Position numbers and translations under genes: made by a program
The notes under the pieces: model-generated
Told to the model about the DNA's origin: nothing
The model's database searches: none
Seen by the model: the letters and a program-made list of their open reading frames with translations, nothing else
Source of the DNA: Caldilineae bacterium
Lineage (GTDB): Bacteria; Chloroflexota; Anaerolineae; Epilineales; Epilineaceae
Direction of reading: 5' to 3'
DNA length: 64,000 nucleotides
Assembly: GCA_020634625.1 (NCBI GenBank)
Contig: JACKBJ010000015.1
Coordinates: 26,223 to 90,222, forward strand
Shown: piece after piece, positions 47,301 through 54,339 of the stretch
Position numbering within the stretch: position 1 is the first letter of the stretch
Layout of the letters: each line of letters starts with the position of its first letter

Positions 47301-47579
47301 GCCATAGCGCCGGGCCAATTCCAGCGCGGCCACGCGCAGGAGGGTCGTCTTGCCGCAGCCCGGCCGGCCGACCAGGACCAGATGCTCGCCGGCCAGGGCC
47401 CGCGCCAGCAGCGCGTCGCCGCCGGCGTCGCCTTCGGCGCTGCCCTCGACGGCGAGCGGCAGGTAGGCCTCGGCCAGCGCGATGGCCTTGGGGTCCTCGC
47501 GCAGCGTCGCGGCGTAACGCCGTGCGGCCGCGATCTCGCGCTCCGCCGTCGGCTGGGGCTCAGGGGCCGAACTGGGCAT
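41361..47579 (-). CDS. Giant NACHT-like NTPase with ~40 TPR repeats
   Basis: 2072 residues. The N-terminal STAND-type NTPase has P-loop GRPGCGKTT (71-79) and Walker B VTLLLDNLDRA (~138-148); the usual DE after LD is DR. A helical region follows to ~480, then an acidic Pro-rich linker. From ~540 to the end there are about 40 tetratricopeptide repeats, e.g. AYRARGWIEEALAAFETARKLAP, in two blocks separated near residue 1500 by an acidic segment. No transmembrane helices. Such proteins sense a ligand through the repeats and oligomerise through the NTPase. AAGGAG lies 8 nt before the ATG. The stop overlaps the caspase start. Confidence 0.87.
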   Translation of the reverse strand: MPSSAPEPQPTAEREIAAARRYAATLREDPKAIALAEAYLPLAVEGSAEGDAGGDALLARALAGEHLVLVGRPGCGKTTLLRVAALELARRYGAAGARLPIYLDLATVRQGEGVEELALRSLAKAGLAERSLPSLAPVTLLLDNLDRATDVYLLENLELLIRAGGQAGPRVVAACRSADWPNYRLWFEDLPQAAIGPLAPGIVAQALQRLLPAESAGAALRWVERDAGLGAALGSPRTLQAFLETVRAQPPERWHRRQVMDALLETLLSGLPAAERGAYLNALRDVAVGGLGGGPLFEVDTVAMGLGVTRDDMIRTGAVEPHGSALGFVEPMLATHLVARALDARAGHQPAGLMAQLAALEPSVRETLMAHVYGLVELPEAFLEGLLLAGDEGPELVAACLASAALPGGARGPRAMVDRLCDAAPRAAGRAFYQLAEALRRQGLGEAADIAARAALEREGGAAAGAPRGGGAELADAAAPDESEPTAPAIFDRPDVDAPPPIGSWLHSFIGARNRGLALRGGRDLPGAREALLRARAALDRVEGDLVFEQGLLAAEAGDHQAALSAFEQALAEDPRRARYLYHYGRTLIALDRAAEAIELLQRAREAAPGQAEIEARLAEAYRARGWIEEALAAFETARKLAPQVPDYDQAAGELQAELGDLEAAAEAMQRATTAAPDAAAWHDALGQVLSELGRGPAALRAFRRAAALAPEVMGYQRHLGRALLAAGDAAAAVEALERACRLDPEAPGPVADLGMALAEAGDIEASIETLRLAVAMDDAWPADQLKLAQLLRGSGVLDEALDHAQRAASMAPASVAAQAELGQVHEARGEYREALAAFVTAAEQAPTEARHREDMADAYAQLGDALGAAQATEQAAWLDPESLSALERLAGLHEASGDLDAALEALRQAVGLAPERAELQRRAGQLLLRLGQTEAAIGHLDQATRQAPEDAGAWFALGQALQADGDPERALGALRRAARLAPGQADYLGELVGVARALGRPNEARSAADAALQLAPQRADLYAIKAEVEAAAGELEAAREAYRRALALDPEASDYRLRLAELQPPEDPALLRRLLEQVASRAPDAEVSRRLAELHGSQGAWLQAADEYARALAQRPDDAWLVAARSAALRKAGRVDEAVAELEAARARLGDPGVLMVELALAQAAVGRDAEAMQAFAAAADDPALTPEASLSWSRLAMRQGEVGPAIEAARRALAARPDWAEAFAALGDAYAAAGLTEAALTAVRGAATLAPRDARYRELQARLSRELGRHDEAIAALEEGIAVDPGQARLHYELGCAFEGQGWLQEARGAFARAVEAEPQAPRYLRALARHLAQDDLEAAIRALRVAAQADPEDADTAFQLGRLLGRAGDDEAARRAFKRALELEPEEPDYHRALGQCLARIGRPDAVEHLRRSVALAPKSAEAQVALGEWYVAAGRQAAALVHYVRAIELEPERADLRLMQGALELALGRPAEAPADAPDAAVGPLAALPAADVNATTDEADADLDLQDLGLALERGRQLTDDGWTIDLAAPELAPPLAISDAERHRLVQRLELGLAEAAPQEEAEIALVLARLQGRGGDPGRALAAAERAADRDGAPATLLALGWARLLCGEASAALEALGMAAALGEAGPELGLLEGHAHARLGDAGRAAEAFGRAAALAPQAATPRLRLAEVERERDDPAAALAAYRAAYAIEATPALAAAIGHAAAAAGAAEEARDLLEAAALRWQRSGEVLVALAGARRAAGDIEAAIQALDQALAAEPERAEWQAELGRALWDAGRLEQARERFQRAAELEPSQRAHRFDAAELDLALGDRARARASLEAARSAWPGSARAALLLARLSLDEGQAQAACEILAQAVDHAPQRADLHFWLGQAARAAGDPGAAQRHLEQAVQIDDRFAQAYLALGDAYLDAGATDDAVQAYEQALVGEPGLSEARLRLARACALAGLHERAAQQLDAAVAQAPSDPEPWRVMGQAWLEAEQADRAVAAFAAAIERAPEDAALHLEAGKAYRQMRDYESASRRFRRALHLAPTSKTAYAQYAATSAMHFVERAVPLGEDRKETGS

Positions 47580-47621
47580 TTCCGTAGCTCCTTGACAGGG
47601 CCGGGTCGGAGGTCGACGAGG

Positions 47622-47942
47622 CTAGAAGGTGAACATCCAGAAGGCGAGGACGCAGAGCAGGGTGCCGATGATGCTCAGGAAGGCGCCGACGCCCATCGCG
47701 GTACGCACGAGCTGGTTGACCGCGTCGACCAGGCGGGCCGAGGCATCGATCAGGGGCACCGCACCGATCTCGCTCATCGCCCGCGCATGCAGGCGGCTCG
47801 ACTGGGCCGAGATGCCCTTGAGGGTGCGCTGGTACTCGCGCGACAGCAGGGTCCAGATGCCCAAGGCGCAGGTCGTCAGGCCGAGTCCGAAGAGGGCGAC
47901 CGCCATCCCGTATCGAATGAGCGTCGCGATGTCCGTCTGCAT
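47622..47942 (-). CDS. Small two-helix membrane protein
   Basis: 106 residues with helices near 10-30 (GMAVALFGLGLTTCALGIWTL) and 85-105 (GAFLSIIGTLLCVLAFWMF). They flank a ~50-residue amphipathic segment that probably faces the cytosol. Not recognised. GAGG is well spaced before the ATG at 47942. It is the first gene after the sigma-54 promoter and 42 nt ahead of the NACHT-TPR gene, so it may anchor or sense for that system. Confidence 0.7.
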   Translation of the reverse strand: MQTDIATLIRYGMAVALFGLGLTTCALGIWTLLSREYQRTLKGISAQSSRLHARAMSEIGAVPLIDASARLVDAVNQLVRTAMGVGAFLSIIGTLLCVLAFWMFTF

Positions 47943-48007
47943 GCGCTTACCTCGCTCGTCTGTGTGCCGCCGTCGCATCCGCCCGGGCGCGCGTGGGAGA
48001 AGCCGTC

Positions 48008-48026
48008 CCGTGCCACTGCGGCACGG
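48008..48026 (-). promoter_or_regulatory. Inverted repeat in the leader of the sigma-54 operon
   Basis: CCGTGCC-ACTGC-GGCACGG, a perfect 7-bp dyad within the predicted 5' untranslated region. It could be an RNA hairpin or a protein site. Confidence 0.45.
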
Positions 48027-48061
48027 CTGCCACCCCCGGCGCCTTGGCGGGACGACCTTGG

Positions 48062-48077
48062 TGCAAGGATCGTGCCA
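48062..48077 (-). promoter_or_regulatory. Sigma-54 (-24/-12) promoter
   Basis: On the minus strand: TGGCAC-GATCC-TTGCA, a full match to the RpoN consensus TGGCAC-N5-TTGCA. Transcription would start near 48051, ~110 nt before the small membrane protein gene. It lies directly downstream of a gene for a sigma-54 activator. Upstream dyads CCCGAA-N11-TTCGGG (48080-48102) and TCGAT-N5-ATCGA (48106-48120) are candidate activator sites, though close to the promoter. Confidence 0.85.
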
Positions 48078-48179
48078 GTCCCGAAAAGGCACTGGCTTCG
48101 GGCGCTCGATGGCCGATCGACGCCGGAGGGCGGGTCCCATTCCCCGACCCTGCGGCAAATTCCTCAGGCGGCTCGGGGC

Positions 48180-49643
48180 TCATGCCTCGACCGCGATGGC
48201 GTACTTCTCGACCCGGTAGCGCAGCTCGTCGCGGGTCAGGCCCAGCAGGCGCGCGGCCTGGGTCTGGTTGCCCGCGGTGCGCTCGAGGGCCTTGCCGACC
48301 ATGTCCTGCTCCCAGCGCGAGATCATGGCCTTCAGGTCCACGCCCTCGGCGGGAAGCGGTCCCTGCGGCCGTGGGAGCGTCGGCGCTCCCAGGGCGTCAC
48401 CCGGAGGGCCGGGCGGTGCGCCGCCCGGCGGCGCGTCACCCGGCGGCGCGTCACCCGGCAGCGCGGCGGCACGGACGACGTCGGGCAGGTGCGCCAGGTC
48501 GATCCGATCTTCGCCGGTGGCGAAGATCAAGGCGCGCTCGACGGTGTTGCGCAGCTCGCGGATGTTCCCCGGCCAGCGATAACGGCACAGGGCCCAGAGG
48601 GCCGCCTCGGTCACGCCCGTGACCGAGGTTCCGGTCTTCTCGCGATAGTCGCCGATGAACCGCTCGATGAAGCAGGGGATGTCGACGCCGCGCTCGCGCA
48701 GCGGCGGCAGCTCGATCGTCAGCACGCAGAGCCGGTAGAACAGATCCATGCGGAAGCTGCCTTCCTCGATGGCCTGCACCACGCTCTGGTTCGAGGCGGC
48801 CAGCACCCGCACGTCGACCGAGATCTCGTTCTGGCCGCCGACCCTGCGAAAGCGAAACTCCTGCAGCGCACGCAGCAGCTTGGCCTGCATCTCCATCGGC
48901 ATGCTGGTGACCTCGTCCAGGAAGAGCGTTCCGCGGTGGGCCAGCTCGAGCAGGCCCCGCCGCATGGACATCGCGCCGGTGAAGGCGCCCTTCTCGTGAC
49001 CGAAGAGCTCGCTCTCGAGCAGGTTGCTCGGGATGGCGGCGCAGTTGATCGCGACGAAGGGGCCCTCGGCCCGGTCGGAGCGCTCGTGCAAGGCACGGGC
49101 CACGACCTCCTTGCCCGTGCCGCTCTCGCCCTGGATCAGGATGCCAGCCTCGGTGGGCGCGAAGCGGTTGACCAGGCTCTCGATCGTTCGCATGCGCGAG
49201 GTCTCGCCGACGTCCCAGCCACGGCGGTCCCGGTCGCGGGCATCGCGCAGCACCGACAGCGCCCGCCGGGCAGCACAGAGCTCGATGCCGCGCTCGACCA
49301 GGCGCAGCAGCTGGTTGGGGCCGATGGGCTTGACGACGTAGTCGTAGGCACCCCGCCGCAGGAGCTCGACCGCGCTGGTGGCGGTGTCGTTGGCGGTGGC
49401 GATGACCACCGGCACCTCGGGCGCGACGGCGTGCAGGCGGTCGAGCAGATCACGGCCGTCGCCATCGGCGAGGCCCAGGTCCAGAAAGGCGACGTCGATC
49501 ATGTGGGTCTCGATGGCGACGGCGCCTTCCGGCACGTTCGAGACGGCGACGACGTCGTAGCCGGCCGCCTTCAGCGCGCGGACCATCCAGTCGCGGGTCA
49601 GCGCCTTGTCCTCGGCTACGAGCACGGTGTGGGCTCTGCTCAT
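48180..49643 (-). CDS. NtrC-family sigma-54-dependent response regulator
   Basis: 487 residues. The receiver shows VLVAEDKALTR, the phosphoacceptor Asp in VAFLDLGLADGDG and the lysine in DYVVKPIGP. The AAA+ domain shows Walker A GESGTGKE, the sigma-54 contact loop GAFTGA, LFLDEVTSMP and the RWPGNIRELRNTVERA sensor region. A Pro/Gly-rich linker leads to a Fis-type HTH (QTQAARLLGLTRDELRYRVEKY). The intact GAFTGA means it can activate RpoN. It is downstream of its likely kinase and immediately upstream of a sigma-54 promoter, so it probably switches on the NACHT-TPR/caspase/FtsZ-like operon. Confidence 0.93.
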   Translation of the reverse strand: MSRAHTVLVAEDKALTRDWMVRALKAAGYDVVAVSNVPEGAVAIETHMIDVAFLDLGLADGDGRDLLDRLHAVAPEVPVVIATANDTATSAVELLRRGAYDYVVKPIGPNQLLRLVERGIELCAARRALSVLRDARDRDRRGWDVGETSRMRTIESLVNRFAPTEAGILIQGESGTGKEVVARALHERSDRAEGPFVAINCAAIPSNLLESELFGHEKGAFTGAMSMRRGLLELAHRGTLFLDEVTSMPMEMQAKLLRALQEFRFRRVGGQNEISVDVRVLAASNQSVVQAIEEGSFRMDLFYRLCVLTIELPPLRERGVDIPCFIERFIGDYREKTGTSVTGVTEAALWALCRYRWPGNIRELRNTVERALIFATGEDRIDLAHLPDVVRAAALPGDAPPGDAPPGGAPPGPPGDALGAPTLPRPQGPLPAEGVDLKAMISRWEQDMVGKALERTAGNQTQAARLLGLTRDELRYRVEKYAIAVEA

Positions 49644-49731
49644 CTCGGGTCCAGCTCCCTGGGTTCGCGTCGATCGGGTGGCGGATCGTCCGCCCTGGGC
49701 CGGTGGGGCCATCCCTGGCCCCGCTGCTGCG

Positions 49732-51222
49732 TCAGATCTCGCAGGCGGGCAGCCAGACGTGGAAGGTGGTGCCCTCGCCTTCCTTGCTGTCGAAGTGGAT
49801 CTGGCCGCTGTGGTCGAACACGACGCGTCGCGCGATGGCCAGGCCGAGGCCGGTGCCGCCGTGCTTGTCGGTGAAGAAAGGATCGAAGACGTTGGGCCGC
49901 GTCTCCTCCTTGATGCCGATGCCGGTGTCGCGGACCGACAGACACGCGCCCGGCTGACCGCGCGACTCGGCTCGCGTCGTGACGCACAGGGCGCCGCCTG
50001 GCGGCGTGGCGTCCAGGGCGTTCTCGACCAGATTGCCGACCAGACGCTCCAGGCTGGACAGATCGGCCATCACCTGACAGCCCGACTGCAGACGGGCCTC
50101 CAGCTCGATCGAGGCGCCGGCGGCGCGCTTGCGGTAGCGCGACAGGGCTTCGTGAACGACCGTGTCGAGGTCCAGCTCGATTCGCTTCAGGTCGCTCGGC
50201 CGGGAGATCCAGAGCACGTCTTCGGTGATGCGGCTGGCACGCTCGCTCTCCTCGAGCGCTTGAGCGACGAGGTCCTGCAGCGGGCTGTCCTCCGGCAGCT
50301 CCTGGGCCAGGGTGTGCAAGCCGCAGTAGACCGCGGCGATCGAGTCGCGAACGTCGTGGGCGACCGACGAAACGAGCTGGGTCTGAAAGCGCGTGCGTTC
50401 ACGGTCGGGGGATTCGGACTGCGGCGCGGTCAGGATCGCGTGGCCAGCCCCCGGCCCCGCCGCCGGCAGCCAGTCCAGCGCCAGGCTGCCGCCCCCCTCG
50501 GCCGGCTGGGCCAGCACCGATTGCGGCAGGCCGGCCTCGCGAGCCGCCTGAAGCGCGACGCCGGCCTCCGGGCCGAGCCTCAGCAGGGCCTCGATCGGCC
50601 GACCCAGCAGCAGGGCGGCCGGCCGGCCCAGCAGGCGCTCGGCGACCGGGGTGAGCGCCTCGATCGAGCCCGACGGGCCCACCCATAGGGCGGCCGCGCC
50701 CGCGGTGCGCAGCGCTTCCAGCACCAGGGTCTCCCGAGCGGCGCGCCGGTCGGCGCTCGAGACGGCTGGCTCGGCCGGCGGCGCGGCCGACACGCCGCCC
50801 GGACTCTCGGTCCGGCCCGGCGCTGGCTCGGGCGGGACCGCCGAGTCGGGCGCGGGCCCCTCGCGGCTCGGCGGCCGCAGCACCCGCCGCAGGCGCAGCG
50901 CCAGCCGCTGACCACAGCGGTAGTCGTAGGCCACGTCGACCTCGACCCAGGCCGGGCCACCGACCAGGGCGATCGCTCCGAAGCAGTCTCGGCCGAGCAG
51001 GATCGCATCGTCGAGGCGCCGATCGAGCGCCAGCCGCTCGCCGGGACGCCAGAGCTCGGCCAGGGGCCGGCCGATCAGGGGGTCGGCGAGGTCGGCGAGC
51101 GGACCGGCCGCGTCCTGGATGACGCGGTCGTGCAGATCGACCTGCAACAGCGTCTCCGATTCGAAGCGCTGCTCGCCGAACGCGAGGGCGGTCGGTTCGG
51201 GCGGTAGACCAGGGCTCGGCAT
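49732..51222 (-). CDS. NtrB-like cytosolic histidine kinase with PAS domains
   Basis: 496 residues from the ATG 51222, which follows AGGAGG. No membrane helix. Two PAS-like regions are separated by a Pro/Ser-rich linker; the second includes LWVGPSGSIEALTPVAERLLGR. The kinase core has the phosphoacceptor His in VSSVAHDVRDSIAAV, N box LVGNLVENALDAT, G1 DTGIGI and G2 GGTGLGLAIA. All motifs are intact. It would phosphorylate the sigma-54 regulator encoded next. Soluble PAS sensors suggest an internal signal. Confidence 0.9.
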   Translation of the reverse strand: MPSPGLPPEPTALAFGEQRFESETLLQVDLHDRVIQDAAGPLADLADPLIGRPLAELWRPGERLALDRRLDDAILLGRDCFGAIALVGGPAWVEVDVAYDYRCGQRLALRLRRVLRPPSREGPAPDSAVPPEPAPGRTESPGGVSAAPPAEPAVSSADRRAARETLVLEALRTAGAAALWVGPSGSIEALTPVAERLLGRPAALLLGRPIEALLRLGPEAGVALQAAREAGLPQSVLAQPAEGGGSLALDWLPAAGPGAGHAILTAPQSESPDRERTRFQTQLVSSVAHDVRDSIAAVYCGLHTLAQELPEDSPLQDLVAQALEESERASRITEDVLWISRPSDLKRIELDLDTVVHEALSRYRKRAAGASIELEARLQSGCQVMADLSSLERLVGNLVENALDATPPGGALCVTTRAESRGQPGACLSVRDTGIGIKEETRPNVFDPFFTDKHGGTGLGLAIARRVVFDHSGQIHFDSKEGEGTTFHVWLPACEI

Positions 51223-51643
51223 GGTGGGGTTTGCCTCCTGGTGACGGCGATATGCGGTTCGATCGCTGGGCCGGCGATCGCTCATGGTCGGCTCGGACGG
51301 GCGCGTCCGGTCGGGAAATGGGCCGGCAGACCCGATCCTGGACTTGGGCCTTCGCCCGTCCGCTTCGGCGATATGTCATGCGACGGAGCGCGCTGCGGGC
51401 GTGGCGGCCGGGCATCGACGCCTCGACCCTACCGTCGGGCTCCGCAGGGCCTGCGCATGATGCGCGCGATTATAACATCAAGCCGGGTCGATCGCGACTT
51501 CGAATCCTCGATCCGACCGGACGAGCCCATGGCCCCGGGCCGCCACGGCGCGGCGCGGGTCGGCCCCGAACCCGGGCCGGGGCCCGCCAACCCCGTCCGT
51601 CGCCAGCCCGCGAAACGCGACGGCGCTGTGCTATCGTTTGGGC
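51223..51643. promoter_or_regulatory. Divergent intergenic region with two promoters
   Basis: About 420 bp without a supported gene. On the minus strand TGT-TATAAT (51477-51469) is a consensus extended -10 for the kinase gene, with a ~240-nt leader. On the plus strand TGC-TATCGT (51629-51637) lies 6 nt before the ATG at 51644. The long kinase leader contains a 9-codon Arg-rich ORF of doubtful meaning. Confidence 0.5.
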
Positions 51644-52399
51644 ATGACCCAGGTGCTCATCACGGCGGCCGCGCTGGCGACCGATGACGATTGGCCGACC
51701 CGGCTCCAGGAGCTGCTGGTCGGCGGGCTCGGCCCCATGGTCGTCGGCCGTCTGGCCGAGGCGGCGGAGGGTCGCCTCGAACGGAGCATCCCCAGGCTGG
51801 CCGCGCCCGAGACGCTGCCCGGCGCTTCGTTGAGCCCCGAGCTGCTGGTCCAGGCCTTGTCCCAGCTGCCCGGCTCGCCCTCCGAAGCCTTCCTGGTCTG
51901 CGAGGACCTGAACGCGCATCAGCAGGCCGAGAGCCTGGGCTGCCGTAGCATCCTGGTGTTGGGCGACCGATCGCTCGACCAGGCGCTCGGCCCGGGCGAG
52001 CCCGGCAGCAAGTCCATCGCCATCGCCCCCTCGCTCGACGAAGCCCTGCGCTACGTCATCGAGGAGCACCGCCAGTCCGAGCTGCTGGGCCCCTTCCCGT
52101 ATGGCCCGGCGCACCCGGTCGAAGAGCGGCCCAACGTCAGCCTCCCCACCGCCAGCGATCTGGCCAAGATCTTCGGGTTGAGCGTGGTGGCGGGCGTGGC
52201 GGTCGCCCTCGGCATCGCGTACCTGTTGCAGGAGGTCTATCAGTCGGTCCGGTTCCCGCGCTTCTTCTACTACCTGACCCTGCAGTTCATCCCCCAGACG
52301 CTGCGGGGCCTGATGTTCCTGCTCCTCGGCGCCGGCGCCGGCCTGCTCCTCCCCCGCCTGCTCTCGGGCCTGGTCCGCCAGCGCCGCTCCTATCCCTGA
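51644..52399 (+). CDS. Membrane protein of unknown function
   Basis: 251 residues. The N-terminal ~150 residues are soluble alpha/beta (AFLVCEDLNAHQQAESLG, SILVLGDRSLDQAL, then SIAIAPSLDEALRYV), vaguely like the last part of a HAD-type domain but without its catalytic motif. Two hydrophobic segments follow: residues ~177-200 (FGLSVVAGVAVALGIAYLL) and ~218-242. The ATG at 51644 is chosen over the TTG two codons earlier because of the -10 six bases upstream. It is followed 5 nt later by another small membrane protein gene. Confidence 0.65.
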   Translation: MTQVLITAAALATDDDWPTRLQELLVGGLGPMVVGRLAEAAEGRLERSIPRLAAPETLPGASLSPELLVQALSQLPGSPSEAFLVCEDLNAHQQAESLGCRSILVLGDRSLDQALGPGEPGSKSIAIAPSLDEALRYVIEEHRQSELLGPFPYGPAHPVEERPNVSLPTASDLAKIFGLSVVAGVAVALGIAYLLQEVYQSVRFPRFFYYLTLQFIPQTLRGLMFLLLGAGAGLLLPRLLSGLVRQRRSYP

Positions 52400-52404
52400 G
52401 CCGC

Positions 52405-52884
52405 ATGCGCTCGCGCGTCGATTGGCAGATCCAGGCCGCCGACCTGCCGGCCGAGCTGCTCGCCGCGCCGGTCCGTCCGGCCCGCCTCACGCGACGGCTT
52501 CCGGGGCCGCGCTTCTGGGGGGTCTACCTCGCCGTCCTGAGCCTGGCCGCGGTGCTCGGCTTCGGCCTCGGTCGCGTGACCGAGGCGCGGGCTGGCCTGG
52601 ACGACGGCATCCAAGCCACCTTGAGCCTGGAGCTGGTCGCGCGACGCGGCGGGGATGTCGAGCTCTTCGAGGCCACGCTCGATCCCAGCGCCGATCCCGC
52701 CTGGCGCGCGTCGCAGGTGACCGGCTTCGTGGCCGATCCCGACGCCGAGCCGCCGAAGGCGGTGTTCATCGAGCGCCTGGCGCCGGACCTGGCGCGGGTC
52801 GAGCTTAAGATGCCCGCCGAGCTGCGCTTCTACCGTCAGGTCGGCGGGCGCTGGGTTCACGGGCCCGAGCCGAAGGCGCCCTAG
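52405..52884 (+). CDS. Single-pass membrane protein, unknown function
   Basis: 159 residues. One helix (about residues 38-57, FWGVYLAVLSLAAVLGFGLG) follows a short basic cytosolic stretch, with a ~100-residue outer domain (ATLSLELVARRGGDVELFEATL, then AVFIERLAPDLARVELKMP) that looks all-beta. No family recognised. It starts 6 nt after the preceding gene, so the two are co-transcribed. It is convergent with the alkyltransferase-like gene. Confidence 0.65.
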   Translation: MRSRVDWQIQAADLPAELLAAPVRPARLTRRLPGPRFWGVYLAVLSLAAVLGFGLGRVTEARAGLDDGIQATLSLELVARRGGDVELFEATLDPSADPAWRASQVTGFVADPDAEPPKAVFIERLAPDLARVELKMPAELRFYRQVGGRWVHGPEPKAP

Positions 52885-52891
52885 CGGCCGG

Positions 52892-53209
52892 TCAAGGCCA
52901 GCCGAAGCGCGCCAGGTCGATCCGCCCCGTGGTCTCGAAGCGGATGCCCTCGGCCTCCAGGCGCGCCCGCTGTGCCTCGGCCTCCGGGCTGTTCGGCGCG
53001 AAGCGGATCTCCCCCTTCGCGCTCACGACCCGCCACCAGGGCACGCGCTCCGCGCGATCGATCGGGAGCGCCCGCAAGGCCCAGCCCACGCTGCGCGCGG
53101 CCGCGGCGCCGCCGCCGGCCTCTCGCGCGATCGCGCCATAGCTGGTGACGCGCCCGGCCGGCACCTGCGAGACCAGGCGGTAGACCCGCTCGAAGAAGCC
53201 CGAGCTCAC
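52892..53209 (-). CDS. Alkyltransferase-like (ATL) DNA-binding protein
   Basis: 105 residues matching only the DNA-binding domain of O6-methylguanine methyltransferases: VPAGRVTSYGAIAREAGG, ARSVGWALRALP and VPWWRVVSAKGEIRF. The catalytic PCHR motif is PWWR: the acceptor cysteine is a tryptophan, which defines ATL proteins. These bind alkylated bases and hand them to nucleotide excision repair. It starts at a GTG overlapping the upstream glycosyltransferase stop (GTGA). Confidence 0.88.
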   Translation of the reverse strand: MSSGFFERVYRLVSQVPAGRVTSYGAIAREAGGGAAAARSVGWALRALPIDRAERVPWWRVVSAKGEIRFAPNSPEAEAQRARLEAEGIRFETTGRIDLARFGWP

Positions 53210-54339
53210 GCGCGCGGCTCCCCGGGCTCGGGCCGGGCCGGACCAGCCTCCCGACGGCCGCTCAGATGCGCGTAGCGGGCCAACACGGCCCAGGGCGCTT
53301 CCAGGGGGCTCATGGCGGCCCGCAGCTCCGACCAGGTCGCACGGCGGCGGGCCTGGATGCGGCGACGCTTGGCCAGCGCGGCGCCCAGGCCGGACAGCGC
53401 GGCCAGGCGTCCGGCGAAGGCCGCCGTCTGCCCCTGCACGATCAGGCGATAGGGTGCGCTGGCGAGGTCGTAGGCCAGGATCAGGGGCAAGCGGAGCAGG
53501 AACGGGCGGCCCGGATAGTCCTTGACGAGGGTCCAGACCTTGTTGCGGGCCAGGAGACGGTTCTTGAAAGGCGAGCCCTCGCCGCTGCTGGCGCTGCCCT
53601 GATGCAGCACGCGCGCCGCGGGCGCGTAGACCGAGGTCCAGCCGCGCAGGCGCAGGCGCCAGGCCAGGTCGACGTCCTCGAGGTACATGAAGAAGTCCGG
53701 GTCGAAGACCGACGGCCGGCCCTCGGCATCCGGCTCGGCCACATCCTCGAGCGCGGCCCGCCGGTACAGCGCGGCGCCCGCCGAAGCGCCGAAGACGCCG
53801 CCGGGCTCGGCGGCGCGATCGGCCGCGGCGCCACCCAGCCGGTCCCAGGCGATTCCGGTCGGGTCGAGGGCGATCCCGGCCGACTGGACCATGCCCGGAT
53901 CCTCCAGGAAGAGCATGCAGCTGGCCACGCTGCCGACGCGCGGTTGCCCGCGGGCGGCATCGAGCAGGGCCTCGAGCCAGCCGGGCTCGGGCAGCGTGTC
54001 GTTGTTGAGCAGGGCGACCCAGGGCGATCGGCTGGCCCGAATGGCGCGGTTGTTGGCCTCGGCGAAGCCCAGGTTGGCCTCCAGCTCGAGCAGGCGCACC
54101 CGAGGCCAGGTCTCGCGCAGCCAGGCTTGCGAACCATCGCTCGAGGCGTTGTCGGCCACCAGGATCTGGGCCGGCGCCAGGCGCTGCGCGGCCAGGGCCG
54201 GCAGGCAACGCTCGAGATGCTGGCGCCCGTTCCAGTTGACGATGATCAGGTCGACCGCGTCGGCCGGGCTGAAGGCCGGGCTCAGGGTCGCCTCCGGCTC
54301 GGGCCCCACGGGCTGGCCCCCGGCCCCGCGCTCAACCAT
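53206..54339 (-). CDS. GT2 family glycosyltransferase
   Basis: 377 residues. GT-A fold features: VDLIIVNWNGRQHLERCL, VADNASSDGSQAWL, GFAEANNRAI, VALLNNDTLPEPGWL and FFMYLEDVDLAWRLRLRGW, as in rhamnosyl-type GT2 enzymes. The C-terminal region has a weakly hydrophobic segment (PLILAYDLASAPYRLIV). The ATG at 54339 lies inside the end of the preceding GT2 gene (8-nt overlap). Together the pair likely builds part of a surface polysaccharide. Confidence 0.9.
   Translation of the reverse strand: MVERGAGGQPVGPEPEATLSPAFSPADAVDLIIVNWNGRQHLERCLPALAAQRLAPAQILVADNASSDGSQAWLRETWPRVRLLELEANLGFAEANNRAIRASRSPWVALLNNDTLPEPGWLEALLDAARGQPRVGSVASCMLFLEDPGMVQSAGIALDPTGIAWDRLGGAAADRAAEPGGVFGASAGAALYRRAALEDVAEPDAEGRPSVFDPDFFMYLEDVDLAWRLRLRGWTSVYAPAARVLHQGSASSGEGSPFKNRLLARNKVWTLVKDYPGRPFLLRLPLILAYDLASAPYRLIVQGQTAAFAGRLAALSGLGAALAKRRRIQARRRATWSELRAAMSPLEAPWAVLARYAHLSGRREAGPARPEPGEPRA

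Noticed and set aside
51429..51458. Minus-strand 9-codon ORF (MRRPCGARR) just after the kinase promoter as a regulatory leader peptide
   Set aside because: No terminator or pairing structure follows it and its start is 3 nt off the predicted transcription start. A chance ORF is more likely in GC-rich DNA.
51644..52399. HAD-family phosphatase
   Set aside because: Only a faint resemblance to the final HAD strand region. The DxD nucleophile motif is absent.
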